Below, in pieces: positions 48,962-58,107 of a stretch of DNA of 64,000 nucleotides. The notes beneath the pieces were generated by a model that saw nothing but the letters and a program-made list of their open reading frames with translations, was not told where the DNA came from and ran no database searches. The translations under genes and the position numbers were made by a program. The DNA is from Sphingobium sp. CR2-8 (GTDB taxonomy: Bacteria > Pseudomonadota > Alphaproteobacteria > Sphingomonadales > Sphingomonadaceae). The stretch's first letter is position 1, and each line of letters opens with the position of its first letter. The stretch covers positions 3,466,108 through 3,530,107 of the forward strand of contig NZ_JAYKZY010000002.1 in the NCBI RefSeq assembly GCF_035818615.1. The letters run 5' to 3'.

Positions 48962-50463
48962 ATGGCCTTCACCAACCGTCCTGATGGAATCTATGCCATG
49001 TCCACTTCGCTGCTCCGTCCGCCATCCCTGCTCCGCCTGCTCGGCGCCTGGCGCGCACAGGACAGCGCCGAACCCGCCTATCGCCAACTGGCGCAGGCGT
49101 TGCGGATGCTGGTGCTGGACGGGCGGGTGGGTCTGAACGTGCGGCTGCCGGGCGAACGCGAACTGGCCGCCGCGCTGGGCCTGTCGCGCACCACCGTGGC
49201 CGCGGCCTTCGATCGGCTGCGCGATGAGGGCTTTCTGGAAAGTCGGCAGGGGTCGGGCAGCGTCACCCGCCTGCCCCCGGGCCGGGCGGAAGCGCCCGTG
49301 GACGATCGCGATCTGAGCGGCAGCAGCGGCAACCTGCTCAACTGGACCCACGCCGCATTGCCCGCCGCGCCCGGCGTTGCGCGCGCCTATGCCCATGCGG
49401 TGGAGGCCTTGCCCGCCTATCTCAGCGACCTCGGCTACGATCCGCTGGGCATCATGGTGCTGCGCCGGGCGATCGCGGCCCATTATGAACGGCGCGGCTG
49501 CCCCACCAGCCCCGACCAGATCATGGTCACCAACGGCGCGCAGCAGGGCTTTTCGCTGTTGCTCAAATGGCTGGCCGGGCCGGGCGACCGGGTGGTGATC
49601 GACCATCCGACCTATCATAACGCGATCCAGGCGCTGCAACGCGCCCATGTCGTGCCGGTGCCGGTCGGCCTGCCCGCCCAAGGCTGGGATGTCGACGCGA
49701 TGGAGGCGGCCTTCCGCCAGACCAGCCCGCGCTTCGCCTATGTCATCGCCGATTTCCACAATCCCACCGGGCGCAGCATGGACCCGGCCACGCGCCGCGC
49801 GCTGGTCGCGGCTGCCACGCGCAGCCACACGCCGTTGATCGTCGATGAAACGATGGTCGCGATGGGCCTCGACTTCGCGCCCCCCCGCCGGTCGCGTTGC
49901 ACGACCTGTCCGGGCGTCAGGTCATCACTTTGGGATCGGCCAGCAAGATTTTCTGGGGCGGGCTGCGCGTCGGCTGGATTCGCGCCGATCCGCAAACGGT
50001 TGCGGCGCTCGGCCGGTTGCGCACGACGATGGACATGGCCAGCCCCGTGGTCGAACAGATTGCGGTCGCCCAGTTGATCGACGCGGATGTGGGACTTGGC
50101 GAACGGGCCGACCTGCTGCGCGCGCGGCGCGACCATCTGCTGGGCCTCATCGCGCGACGCCTGCCCCATTGGCGCGTCGAATCGCCTGCGGGCGGCCTCT
50201 CGCTCTGGGCCGAACTGCCCCGCGCGGAGGCGACGGCGCTCGCGGCGCTGGCGGAGAGTCTGGGCGTGCGCATCGCCGCAGGGCCGCGCTTCGGCGTCAG
50301 CGGCGCGTTCGAACGCTTCCTGCGTCTGCCCTTCACCCTGCCCGAGGATCAACTCGACATGGGCGTCGAGCGACTGGTCGAAGCCGACGCGCGGCTCCAC
50401 GCCAGGATGCCCAAGGGCCGGGATTCGCTTGCCATGGCGCTGGACGCGGATCGTCTCATATAA
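48962..50463 (+). pseudogene. MocR-type regulator (GntR HTH plus aminotransferase domain), frameshifted in a C7 run
   Basis: MocR proteins fuse a GntR winged-helix DNA-binding domain to a PLP fold-type I aminotransferase-like domain. From ATG 48962 (48998 is an alternative), the HTH is YRQLAQALRMLVLDGRV to RLPGERELAAALGLSRTTV, then the PLP domain: NGAQQGFSLLLKWL, DYPTYHNA-like VVIDHPTYHNAIQAL, and PDFHNPTG-like IADFHNPTGRS. At the C7 run 49880-49886 the frame breaks after GLDFAP. One extra C restores GLDFAPPPPVALHDLSG and continues through LGSASKIFWGGLRVGWI (PLP Lys) to a stop at 50463. A sequencing error is likely. Confidence 0.85.
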
Positions 50464-50464
50464 T

Positions 50465-50527
50465 GTTCCCGGCGAAGGCCGGGGTCCAGTTCCAGCGTCG
50501 GGCTGGACCCCGGCCTTCGCCGGGAAA
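50465..50527. repeat. Perfect 24-bp inverted REP pair
   Basis: TTCCCGGCGAAGGCCGGGG TCCAG (50466-50489) is perfectly repeated in inverted orientation at 50503-50526, with a 13-base loop. It is the cleanest member of the family that also occurs at 13263 and 23682, placed between the mocR and ppa genes. Confidence 0.8.
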
Positions 50528-50537
50528 CAGCGATGAT

Positions 50538-50575
50538 AAAAAAAGGCCGCGCGGATCGCTCCGCGCGGCCTTTTC
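50538..50575. terminator. Bidirectional rho-independent terminator
   Basis: A-tract, stem AAGGCCGCGCGG, loop ATCGCT, stem CCGCGCGGCCTT and a T-tract. It lies at the convergent ends of mocR (+) and ppa (-). Confidence 0.88.
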
Positions 50576-50596
50576 AAAGCTCGAAAGAAACCGACC

Positions 50597-51139
50597 TCAT
50601 TCGCTTTTCTTCGCCGCCTGATAGCGGGCGATCGCTTCCAGCGTGATCTGCTTGGCGTCGTCCGCCCCGCCCCAGGTGCCGACGCGGACCCACTTGGTCT
50701 TTTCCAAGTCCTTATAATGGGTGAAGAAATGCTCGATCTGCTCCATCACGATGCCGGGCAGGTCGTCCTTCTCGCTGATGTCCGCATAATAGGGGAAGGT
50801 CTTGTTGTCGGGCACGCAGACCAGCTTTTCGTCGCCGCCCGCTTCGTCTTCCAGGTTCAGCACCGCGATCGGGCGCGCGCGCACGACCGAGCCGGGCACG
50901 AAGGGCGAGCGCGCGATGACCAGCGCGTCCAGCGGATCGCCATCGGGCGACAGCGTGTGCGGCACGAATCCATAGTTTGCGGGATAGCGCATCGGCGTGT
51001 GCAAAATGCGGTCCACGAACAGCGCGCCGCTGGCCTTGTCGAATTCATATTTCACCGGCTCGCCGCCGACCGGCACTTCGATGATGACGTTCAGGCTGTT
51101 GGGCGGATCGTCGCCGACCGGGATCAGTTCGATATTCAT
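50597..51139 (-). CDS. ppa: Inorganic pyrophosphatase
   Basis: This soluble family I pyrophosphatase hydrolyses PPi made in nucleic-acid and protein synthesis. The 180-residue protein has YEFDKASGALFVDRIL, MRYPANYGFVPHT and the metal-binding signature DGDPLDALVIA, with the later Asp residues (CVPDNKTFPYYADISEKDDLPG). Standard length, ATG start at 51139, cytoplasmic. Its terminator is shared with mocR. Confidence 0.96.
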   Translation of the reverse strand: MNIELIPVGDDPPNSLNVIIEVPVGGEPVKYEFDKASGALFVDRILHTPMRYPANYGFVPHTLSPDGDPLDALVIARSPFVPGSVVRARPIAVLNLEDEAGGDEKLVCVPDNKTFPYYADISEKDDLPGIVMEQIEHFFTHYKDLEKTKWVRVGTWGGADDAKQITLEAIARYQAAKKSE

Positions 51140-51176
51140 GGAAACGCCTTCTGATTCATGTTGCGTTGCGGATACA

Positions 51177-53096
51177 TCACGTTCTGGGCTTCAGCAGCTT
51201 GTCGAGGCTGCCCTCACCCTCCCCGGTCTTGTCGAGGCGCGGATAGCGCAGCCCGCCCGAATAATCGAGAGTCAAAGTGCGATAATACTTGTCTTGTTTC
51301 AGGATAATCTGGATCGGCGTCTTGGCCTTGATCGCCGCTTTCCATGCGTCGCCCGAAAATTCGTCGCCATTGACCGCCAATATCTTCGCGCCCGTCACCA
51401 GGCCCGCCTTGAACGCCGCGCTGTCCCAGATGACCCCGCTGACTTCGCCGTCATTCTTGACGATCGCGCCGATCCCGAAACTCTGGTCGACCATCTTGTT
51501 CGCGCCCTCGGCCGCCTTGGTGATTGCGCCCGGCTCCTCGCCATAGACAAGGCTGTAGCCGCCCAGGATGAAGCCGCCCTTGGGCGTCTCCTTCGTGGTC
51601 GAATCGACATATTTCCCGAAGAAGCCCGCCCAGTCATAGGGCGCGATGGCGTTCAGCGTCTTGATGACATCGTCGCGATTATAGACGACCTGCCCCCAGT
51701 CGCCCGGCTTGATGCCGAAGAACGCCTTGGCGAAATCATCCAGCCCCTTCTTGCCGCGCGTCGCCTTGGCGATGATCGCGTCGGCCTCCAGCCAGATCAT
51801 CAGCCCTTCATTGTAATAATCTTCCGACCGCTGCCAGCTGGCCCAGCCCTTGGGCCGACGGGCGGAGATGATGGGATCGTGCGTGGTGTCCTCCATCGGC
51901 CGCCACTGGCGACCCACGGCCGTGTCCAGCTTGGCCGCGATCTGGGCATAGGCGTCCAGCGTCTCGGCCTTGCTGAACAGGCCGGACCGCGCGCCCAGCA
52001 CATAGCCCCAGAACTGCGTCTGCCCTTCATAGACCCACAGCAGGTTATCCTGCATCGGCACGTTGAAATCGGGCGTCCACAGCAGGTCGGGGCGACGGAA
52101 CTTGCCGTCCCAGCTATGGGTGAACTCGTGCGGCAGCAGGTTGCGGTCCAGCAGCGCCTCGCCCTTGTCCCAACTCTTGAAATAGCCCGGCTCGACCTGA
52201 TTCTCGGAACTGCGATGATGTTCCAGGCCAATGCCGCCCATCTCGTCGGTGATGGCGAGCAGGAAGTCGTAGTGATTGAAATGATAGGCGCCGAACAGCG
52301 ACCCAGCCTCGGCCACCAGCTTCTTGTGCTTGGCGATCTGCTCCGCCTTGAAATCCAACTCATCGGCATCGTCCGCGACCAGGTTCAGCGTCACATTTTG
52401 CCCCAAGTCCACTGCCTTGAAATGCGTGCCTGCAAAGACGGGCGAATCCTGCAACGCTTCATAGTCGATCGTTTCATAGGCGACGGCATTGCCCGTCTTC
52501 GTGCCGCGCAGCGCGGTCGCGGCCTGCCAGCCGGTGGGATAGGTCACGGTCGCCTGGACCGGGATCTGGCGCGTATAATAGCCCGCCGGATAGAGCGACA
52601 CGCTTTCCCACTGGATGTTCAGCATCTTGGGCGTCACGACGACCCGGCCCTGCGCGGGCTGGGTGGCGGACAGGAACTGGAATTGCGCCACGACTTCGGT
52701 CACGCCCTGCGGCACGTCGAGGATGAAGGCGAAGACGTTCAGCGGGTCGCGCTTCCACGCCAGCGTCTGGCCGTTGGCGGTGAAGGTCAGGCCGCTCAGC
52801 TTCTCGATCTGCCCGCGCGGCGCATGATTGCCGGGCAGCCAGGCGGGCATCATCAGCGTGAGCGGCCCCGCGGTGGCGACCGGGATCGTCTCCTTCACGC
52901 GAAAGATGCGCTGCACCGTGTCGCTAGCATCGACCTCCAGCTTGATCGTCCCGCCAGGATAGGGAATGTCCTTTGGTGCAGGCGCGCCGCTGTCCACGGG
53001 CAGGGCGGTTGGCTTTGACCGGATCGCGTCCTGCGCGAAAAGCGGGCTGGCGATGGCCGTTGAAAGACAAAGGGCGGCAGCAATGCTGCGGATCAT
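51177..53096 (-). CDS. Secreted M61 glycyl-aminopeptidase-like protease with PDZ domain
   Basis: This 639-residue protein has a signal peptide (MIRSIAAALCLSTAIASPLFA, cleavage after FAQ). The M61 domain has the zinc motif HEFTHSWDGK and LLAITDEMGGIGLEH. The C-terminal region has a PDZ-like part (GVIWDSAAFKAGLVTGAKIL). M61 enzymes cleave N-terminal Gly or Ala residues. The ATG at 53096 (strong GGAGACCTCC site) is chosen over a start that would add 37 non-signal residues. It follows ppa with a short gap on the same strand. Confidence 0.9.
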   Translation of the reverse strand: MIRSIAAALCLSTAIASPLFAQDAIRSKPTALPVDSGAPAPKDIPYPGGTIKLEVDASDTVQRIFRVKETIPVATAGPLTLMMPAWLPGNHAPRGQIEKLSGLTFTANGQTLAWKRDPLNVFAFILDVPQGVTEVVAQFQFLSATQPAQGRVVVTPKMLNIQWESVSLYPAGYYTRQIPVQATVTYPTGWQAATALRGTKTGNAVAYETIDYEALQDSPVFAGTHFKAVDLGQNVTLNLVADDADELDFKAEQIAKHKKLVAEAGSLFGAYHFNHYDFLLAITDEMGGIGLEHHRSSENQVEPGYFKSWDKGEALLDRNLLPHEFTHSWDGKFRRPDLLWTPDFNVPMQDNLLWVYEGQTQFWGYVLGARSGLFSKAETLDAYAQIAAKLDTAVGRQWRPMEDTTHDPIISARRPKGWASWQRSEDYYNEGLMIWLEADAIIAKATRGKKGLDDFAKAFFGIKPGDWGQVVYNRDDVIKTLNAIAPYDWAGFFGKYVDSTTKETPKGGFILGGYSLVYGEEPGAITKAAEGANKMVDQSFGIGAIVKNDGEVSGVIWDSAAFKAGLVTGAKILAVNGDEFSGDAWKAAIKAKTPIQIILKQDKYYRTLTLDYSGGLRYPRLDKTGEGEGSLDKLLKPRT

Positions 53097-53238
53097 GGAG
53101 GTCTCCGAAAATGCAGGGGGGCCGGGCGGCCCGATTGCCTTTAGCATGGCAAGGCGTCGCAGCGCCGTCCACCCCCTGATGGACAGCTGTAAAAAGCGCG
53201 TTTCCATAGGGGTGATTTGCCGTTAAAGGCCCGGCCCC

Positions 53239-54501
53239 ATGGCGAGACAAGAAACCCCGCGTCCCGTACGCGGCACACAAGACATGCTGGGCGGCACCGC
53301 AGACGCGTTTCAGGAGCGGTTCGCCCATGTGGTCGCGACCTTCGACCGGGTGCGCAAACTCTATGGATTCCAGCGGGTCGAAGTCCCCGTCTTCGAATCC
53401 ACCGCCGTCTTCGCGCGGTCGCTCGGCGAAAGCACCGACGTTGTCTCCAAGGAGATGTACACGTTCGAGGATCGCGGTGGCGACAGCATCACCCTGCGCC
53501 CCGAATTCACCGCCGGGATCAGCCGCGCGTACGTCACCGAGGGCTGGCAGCAATATGCGCCCTTGAAGGTCGCGACGCACGGCCCGCTCTTCCGCTACGA
53601 ACGCCCGCAAAAGGGCCGCTTCCGCCAGTTCCACCAGCTCGACGCCGAAATCATCGGCGCGGCCGAGCCGGGCGCGGACGTCGAACTGCTGGTCATGGCC
53701 GACCAGTTGCTCAAGGAACTGGGCGTAGCCGATGGGGTAACGCTCACCCTCAACACGCTGGGCGACGGGCCGAGCCGCGACGCCTGGCGCGCGGCGCTGA
53801 TCGCCCATTTCGAGGCGCATCGCGACCAGCTGTCGGAAGAAAGCCTGGATCGTTTGCAGCGCAACCCGCTGCGCATCCTCGACAGCAAAGACCCCCGCGA
53901 CCGCCCGATCGCCGACAGCGCGCCGGACATCGACGCCTACCTCACCGACGAAGCGCGCAGCTTCTTCGAAAAGGTGACGAGCGGCCTGGATGCCGCAGGC
54001 GTGGCGTGGGAGCGCAACGCCCGGCTGGTGCGCGGCCTCGACTATTATCGCCATACCGCGTTCGAATTCATCACCGACCGGCTGGGCGCGCAGGGCACCG
54101 TGCTGGGCGGCGGGCGCTACGATGGGCTGATCGAAAATCTGGGTGGTCCCTCGACCCCGGCGGTCGGCTGGGCGGCCGGGATCGAGCGGCTGGCGATGCT
54201 GGTGGATGCGCCGGAGAAGGAACCTCTTGGCGTAGTTTTCGCAGTGGAGGACGATCTTGCTTTGCCAGAAGCTCAACGGCTCATAGCAAAGATTCGTCGG
54301 CGAAATATTTCGGCTGACATGGTTGCGACTGGGTCGCCGCGTAAGCGTTACGACAAAGCTGCGAAGTTTGATGCGTCAGTGCTGGTTTCGATACGGTGGC
54401 AGGATGGGAATCCGTTCGTTTCACAACCGTCTTCTAAGTCAAATAGCCCGATCCTTGATGATGTTTGGGCTATCATACTTGAAACGGACCCCGCAGACTG
54501 A
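53239..54501 (+). CDS. hisS: Histidyl-tRNA synthetase
   Basis: This class II synthetase charges tRNA-His. The N-terminal GTQDMLGG, motif 2 [33 protein letters not shown] and the histidine-specific [13 protein letters not shown] are present, with GGGRYDGL near motif 3. The length, 420 residues, is normal. From residue ~326 (position ~54216) to the stop, the codons become markedly AT-richer, and this covers the whole anticodon-binding domain ([20 protein letters not shown] onward), which is also divergent in sequence. The ATG is at 53239; prfA follows after a REP pair. Confidence 0.95.
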   Translation: MARQETPRPVRGTQDMLGGTADAFQERFAHVVATFDRVRKLYGFQRVEVPVFESTAVFARSLGESTDVVSKEMYTFEDRGGDSITLRPEFTAGISRAYVTEGWQQYAPLKVATHGPLFRYERPQKGRFRQFHQLDAEIIGAAEPGADVELLVMADQLLKELGVADGVTLTLNTLGDGPSRDAWRAALIAHFEAHRDQLSEESLDRLQRNPLRILDSKDPRDRPIADSAPDIDAYLTDEARSFFEKVTSGLDAAGVAWERNARLVRGLDYYRHTAFEFITDRLGAQGTVLGGGRYDGLIENLGGPSTPAVGWAAGIERLAMLVDAPEKEPLGVVFAVEDDLALPEAQRLIAKIRRRNISADMVATGSPRKRYDKAAKFDASVLVSIRWQDGNPFVSQPSSKSNSPILDDVWAIILETDPAD

Positions 54502-54533
54502 TGCACATTTCCGCTAATCGCGCCTCCCCACCT

Positions 54534-54610
54534 CCGTTCGCCCTGAGCCTGTCGAAGGGCCTTACTTCTTTTGACGAAGGAAGGGGCTTCGACAGGCTCA
54601 GCCCGAACGG
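54534..54610. repeat. Inverted REP pair between hisS and prfA
   Basis: CCGTTCGCCCTGAGCCTGTC (54534 on) and GACAGGCTCAGCCCGAACGG (ending 54610) are inverted copies around a 21-base centre, and the pair can form a long hairpin. It is the full form of the unit at 30240 and is related to the pair at 2800-2917. Confidence 0.8.
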
Positions 54611-54628
54611 CCTAAAGGTGCGCGCCTA

Positions 54629-55723
54629 ATGCACATATCCCCCGAACGCATCGCGCAGATCGAGGCGCGCCGGGACGAGGTGCAGGCGTCGATGACGCGC
54701 GCCGACCTCGCGCCCGAAGCGTTCGTGAAGCTGTCAAAGGAATATGCGGAGATCGAGCCGGTCGCGAGAGCCGCGCATGAAGTGCGCCGCCTGCGGCAGG
54801 AACTGGCCGCGCTGGACGTGATGGCGGGCGGCGGCGACGATCCCGACGCCGATCCCCTCATGCGCGAAATGGCGCAGGAGGAAATGCAGATCCTCAAAAG
54901 CCAGCTGCCCGCCGCCGAACGGGCGTTGGCGTTGCATCTGCTGCCCAAGGATTCGGCCGACGCGCGCCCCGCCATGCTGGAAATCCGCGCAGGGACCGGC
55001 GGTGACGAAGCCGCGCTGTTCGCGGGCGACCTGTTCCGCATGTATCAACGCTATGCCGATACCCAGGGCTGGAAGATGGAGATGCTCTCCGCCAACGCGT
55101 CCGAACAGGGCGGCTTCAAGGAAGTCGTCGCCAGCGTCAACGGCACCGGCGTCTTCGCCAAGCTGAAGTTCGAAAGCGGCGTCCACCGCGTCCAGCGCGT
55201 GCCCGCCACCGAAAGCGGCGGGCGCATCCACACCAGCGCCGCGACCGTCGCGATTCTGCCCGAACCCGAGGAAGTCGACGTCCAGATCGCCGATGGCGAC
55301 CTCAAGATCGACATCTACCGCGCAAGCGGTGCGGGCGGGCAGCATGTGAACACCACCGATTCGGCAGTGCGCATCACCCATCTGCCCAGCGGCATCGTGG
55401 TGACGCAGCAGGACGAACGGTCGCAGCACAAGAACAAGGCGAAGGCGATGCAGGTGCTGCGCGCCCGCATCTATGAGATGGAGCGCGAACGCACCCAGAG
55501 CGAACAGGCCGGCGCGCGCAAGGCGATGGTGGGATCGGGCGACCGGTCCGAACGCATCCGCACCTATAATTTCCCGCAGGGCCGCGTCACCGATCACCGC
55601 ATCAACCTGACCCTGCACCGCCTGCCCGAAATACTGGAAGGCCCGGGCCTGTCCGAAGTGATCGACGCGCTGGTGGCGGAGGACGAGGCGGCGCGGCTGG
55701 CGCAGTTGGACGGTGTGGCATGA
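54629..55723 (+). CDS. prfA: Peptide chain release factor 1
   Basis: RF1 releases finished proteins at UAA and UAG. The 364-residue protein has the codon-reading tripeptide PAT (192-194, in [12 protein letters not shown]) that marks RF1 rather than RF2, and the catalytic GGQ at 236-238 ([17 protein letters not shown]). The [18 protein letters not shown] block precedes them. ATG start at 54629. The modification enzyme PrmC is encoded next on the same strand, a normal pairing because PrmC methylates this Gln. Confidence 0.97.
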   Translation: MHISPERIAQIEARRDEVQASMTRADLAPEAFVKLSKEYAEIEPVARAAHEVRRLRQELAALDVMAGGGDDPDADPLMREMAQEEMQILKSQLPAAERALALHLLPKDSADARPAMLEIRAGTGGDEAALFAGDLFRMYQRYADTQGWKMEMLSANASEQGGFKEVVASVNGTGVFAKLKFESGVHRVQRVPATESGGRIHTSAATVAILPEPEEVDVQIADGDLKIDIYRASGAGGQHVNTTDSAVRITHLPSGIVVTQQDERSQHKNKAKAMQVLRARIYEMERERTQSEQAGARKAMVGSGDRSERIRTYNFPQGRVTDHRINLTLHRLPEILEGPGLSEVIDALVAEDEAARLAQLDGVA

Positions 55724-55727
55724 GCAT

Positions 55728-55849
55728 CATCCCCCCTCCCTGTCAGGGAGGGGGCAGGGGGTGGGTGCGCCGCGAAGCGGCGCCGATTCCGTTGAGGCGC
55801 TCGCTTCACTCGCAACCCACCCCCGGCCCCTCCCTAGAAGGGAGGGGAG
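55728..55849. repeat. Palindromic CCCCTCCCT/AGGGAGGGG repeat between prfA and prmC
   Basis: Two hairpin-forming units, CCCCTCCCTGTCAGGGAGGGG and CCCCTCCCTAGAAGGGAGGGG, flank GGGGGTGGGT and ACCCACCCCC, which pair with each other, around a GC-rich centre. The last AGGGAGGGGAG immediately precedes the prmC ATG and may act as its ribosome site. The prfA stop lies directly upstream. Confidence 0.7.
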
Positions 55850-56671
55850 ATGACATCTGTCCCCGACGCGCTACGCGCCGCAACTGTCCAACTCGCCGTC
55901 TCAAGCGACACCGCGCGCCTCGACGCCGAGCTGCTGATGGCCCATGCGCTGGGCCTGTCGCGCGGCGATCTGCTGCTGCGCCAGCGCGACCTGGCTGTCC
56001 CTGCGACCTTCGCTACCCTGCTTGCCCGCCGCCTGTCAGGCGAGCCGATCGCCCATATCACCGGCACCCGTGATTTCTGGACGATCACCCTGTCCGTCAC
56101 GCCCGACACGCTGATCCCCCGCCCCGACAGCGAAACGCTGATCGAAGCGGCGGTCGATCATTTCGCCACCCACGCCCCCGCCACGATCCTCGACCTGGGC
56201 ACAGGCTCAGGCGCGCTACTGCTGGCGGCGCTGGACCAGTGGCCGAGCGCACACGGTCTGGGCATCGACGCCTCCCCGGCCGCACTTGCCGTGGCGCAGG
56301 GCAATGCGGCCCGGCTGGGCATGGCCGATCGCGCCCGCTTCCGTCTGGGCGACTGGGCGCAGGGTGTCGAAGGCCCGTTCGACCTTCTGCTCATCAACCC
56401 TCCCTATATCGTGGCTGACCTGCCTCTGTCGGGGGACGTGCTGCGCGAACCCGCCAGCGCCCTCTTAGCCGGTGCCGATGGCCTCGACGATTATCGTCGC
56501 ATTGCGCCCGACCTGCCCCGCCTGATCGCGGCGGATGGCATCGCGGCGATCGAGATCGGCTATGATCAGGCGGGCAGCGTGTCCGCGCTTCTGCGCGAAC
56601 ATGGGCTGGTCGTGGCTGTGCGTCGCGACCTGGTCGGGCATGACCGCTGCCTGATCGCGCGTCGTCCCTGA
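55850..56671 (+). CDS. prmC: Release factor glutamine methyltransferase PrmC
   Basis: PrmC uses SAM to methylate the Gln of the GGQ motif in RF1 and RF2. The 273-residue enzyme has an N-terminal helical domain and the methyltransferase domain with ILDLGTGSGALLLAAL (about 113-128) and the catalytic NPPY (183-186, in LLINPPYIVADL). ATG at 55850 directly after a purine-rich repeat end. It forms a two-gene unit with prfA. Confidence 0.95.
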   Translation: MTSVPDALRAATVQLAVSSDTARLDAELLMAHALGLSRGDLLLRQRDLAVPATFATLLARRLSGEPIAHITGTRDFWTITLSVTPDTLIPRPDSETLIEAAVDHFATHAPATILDLGTGSGALLLAALDQWPSAHGLGIDASPAALAVAQGNAARLGMADRARFRLGDWAQGVEGPFDLLLINPPYIVADLPLSGDVLREPASALLAGADGLDDYRRIAPDLPRLIAADGIAAIEIGYDQAGSVSALLREHGLVVAVRRDLVGHDRCLIARRP

Positions 56672-56986
56672 TCGGGCAACGTCCGATTTACCATCGGGAA
56701 AGCGAAAATTGCTTGGTTTATGGTGTGAAAGCCACTACATCAGCGTCAGGGACGGCACTATCTTGTGACATGGTCGTTTAGGCCATTGATAGAAAAGGCT
56801 GTTTTCCCGCTCCTTAAAGTCATGACGGCGCATGCTGCGCAGCGCCGCTGGCAGTCGGGGTGATGATCCGGAAAGGATCATGCCGTGGCGGAGCCGTATC
56901 CGGCCTGAAAATCAGGTCGTGCTTGGGGATGGCGACTGAACAGTGTTTTCAGTGAATGATGTCATAGCGAACGCAAGGATCATATC
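56672..56986 (+). promoter_or_regulatory. Structured leader/UTR of the DUF4167 gene, no ORF
   Basis: This stretch of about 315 bases has no credible coding sequence. Near its 3' half are consecutive hairpins: ATGATCC-GGAAA-GGATCAT (56863-56881), CCTGA-AAA-TCAGG (56904-56916) and ACTGAA/TTCAGT (56935-56954), plus a GC-rich palindromic stretch at 56830-56853. An AAGGAT ribosome site precedes the TTG start of the next gene. It could be a promoter plus structured 5' UTR; no known riboswitch class is recognised. Confidence 0.45.
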
Positions 56987-57949
56987 TTGATCAACAACCG
57001 GCAGGCCGGCCGCCGCAATCGCGGCCGGAACAACAATAACAACGGACGTCCCAACGGCAATAATCGGGGCGGTGGCGACAACGGTAACCGCATCGACAAC
57101 CGCGCCCGCGGCAATGCGACCCAGCTTCTTGAGAAATACAAGAATATGGCGCGCGACGCCCAGATGGCGGGCGACCGGGTGAACGCCGAATATTATCTGC
57201 AGTTCGCCGATCATTATTTCCGCGTCCTCGCCGACAATCGTGCCCGTCAGGAGGAGCAAAGTCCCCGGCAGCGTACCCGCGACGATAATTTCGATCAGGA
57301 TAGCGATGATTTCGACGGCAGTTATGACGGTGCCGATGATTTCCGCAGCGACCAGCAGCACGCCTATGATCGCACGCCCCGCGAACATGCCCCGCGCGAT
57401 CAGACCCAGCGTGACCAGAATGGTCGCGACCAGGGCAATCGCGATCAGGGCAATCGCGACCAGGGCCAGCGTGAGTATGGCCAGCGCGATCAGCAGGCCC
57501 CACGCGACCCGCAGGATCGCCGCCCGGAGCGTCAGGATGACAATCGCGAAGCCCGCGAGCCTCGCGAATATCGGGACAATCGCGAACCGCGCGCCGGCAA
57601 TGTTCGTCGCGATCGTCCCCGTCGCGATCGTTTCAATGCCGACGGCGATGCGCCGGTGCAGCAGGAAATGGGTGTAGAAGGTCCGGTGGGCAACCCCGCC
57701 ACGGAAGCCCCCCGGCAGCAGCCGGTCGTTCAGACCGCGCCCGAAGCCGCCGCGCCGGAAGCCGAAGCCCCTCGCCCCCGTCGCGGTCGCCCGCGCAAGG
57801 TGGTGGCGGAAGCGGATACGCATGCGGGGCTGGACCTCGCGGTGCTGCCGCCCTCGATCGCCCGCGCCGATAATGATGCCGAAGCGACCGAGGACGCGCC
57901 CAAGAAGCGCACTCGTCGCGCACGCCCGGCGACCGAAGCCGCCGAATAA
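56987..57949 (+). CDS. DUF4167 domain protein, extended and highly charged
   Basis: The start codon is TTG at 56987 (leading to INNRQAGRRNRGRNNNNNGR). The first ~80 residues are the conserved DUF4167 region: RNNNNNGRP, NRIDNRARGNATQLLEKYKN, MARDAQMAGDRVNAEYYLQF and ADHYFRVLAD. The rest is disordered, rich in Arg, Asp, Gln, Asn, with three 15-base repeats giving GNRDQGNRDQG, then Pro/Ala/Glu-rich segments and a Lys/Arg/Thr tail. DUF4167 is almost confined to alphaproteobacteria and its function is unknown; the basic, RNA-binding-like N-terminus invites an RNA-related role. It follows hisS-prfA-prmC, a conserved neighbour set, and ends in a strong terminator. Confidence 0.88.
   Translation: MINNRQAGRRNRGRNNNNNGRPNGNNRGGGDNGNRIDNRARGNATQLLEKYKNMARDAQMAGDRVNAEYYLQFADHYFRVLADNRARQEEQSPRQRTRDDNFDQDSDDFDGSYDGADDFRSDQQHAYDRTPREHAPRDQTQRDQNGRDQGNRDQGNRDQGQREYGQRDQQAPRDPQDRRPERQDDNREAREPREYRDNREPRAGNVRRDRPRRDRFNADGDAPVQQEMGVEGPVGNPATEAPRQQPVVQTAPEAAAPEAEAPRPRRGRPRKVVAEADTHAGLDLAVLPPSIARADNDAEATEDAPKKRTRRARPATEAAE
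57425..57469 (+). repeat. Three 15-bp tandem repeats inside the DUF4167 gene
   Basis: CGCGACCAGGGCAAT, CGCGATCAGGGCAAT and CGCGACCAGGGCCAG encode RDQGN, RDQGN and RDQGQ. Repeat-number change here would alter the length of the disordered region without a frameshift. Confidence 0.8.
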
Positions 57950-57970
57950 GCGGCCCATGCCGAAAAATCA

Positions 57971-58003
57971 GGGGACGGCGCCACAACGCGCCGTCCCCTT
58001 TTT
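57971..58003 (+). terminator. Rho-independent terminator after DUF4167
   Basis: The stem GGGGACGGCG pairs with CGCCGTCCCC across an eight-base loop, followed by a T-tract. It lies 21 bases after the DUF4167 stop. Confidence 0.9.
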
Positions 58004-58107
58004 CATGGCCCTGTCTTTTCTGTCCGCTACCGACAAGCGCGCTTTGCAACCCCGGCGCGATCCGGCACAAGGCGCTTCATAGATGGCGCATATCTGGAGA
58101 GATGCCG

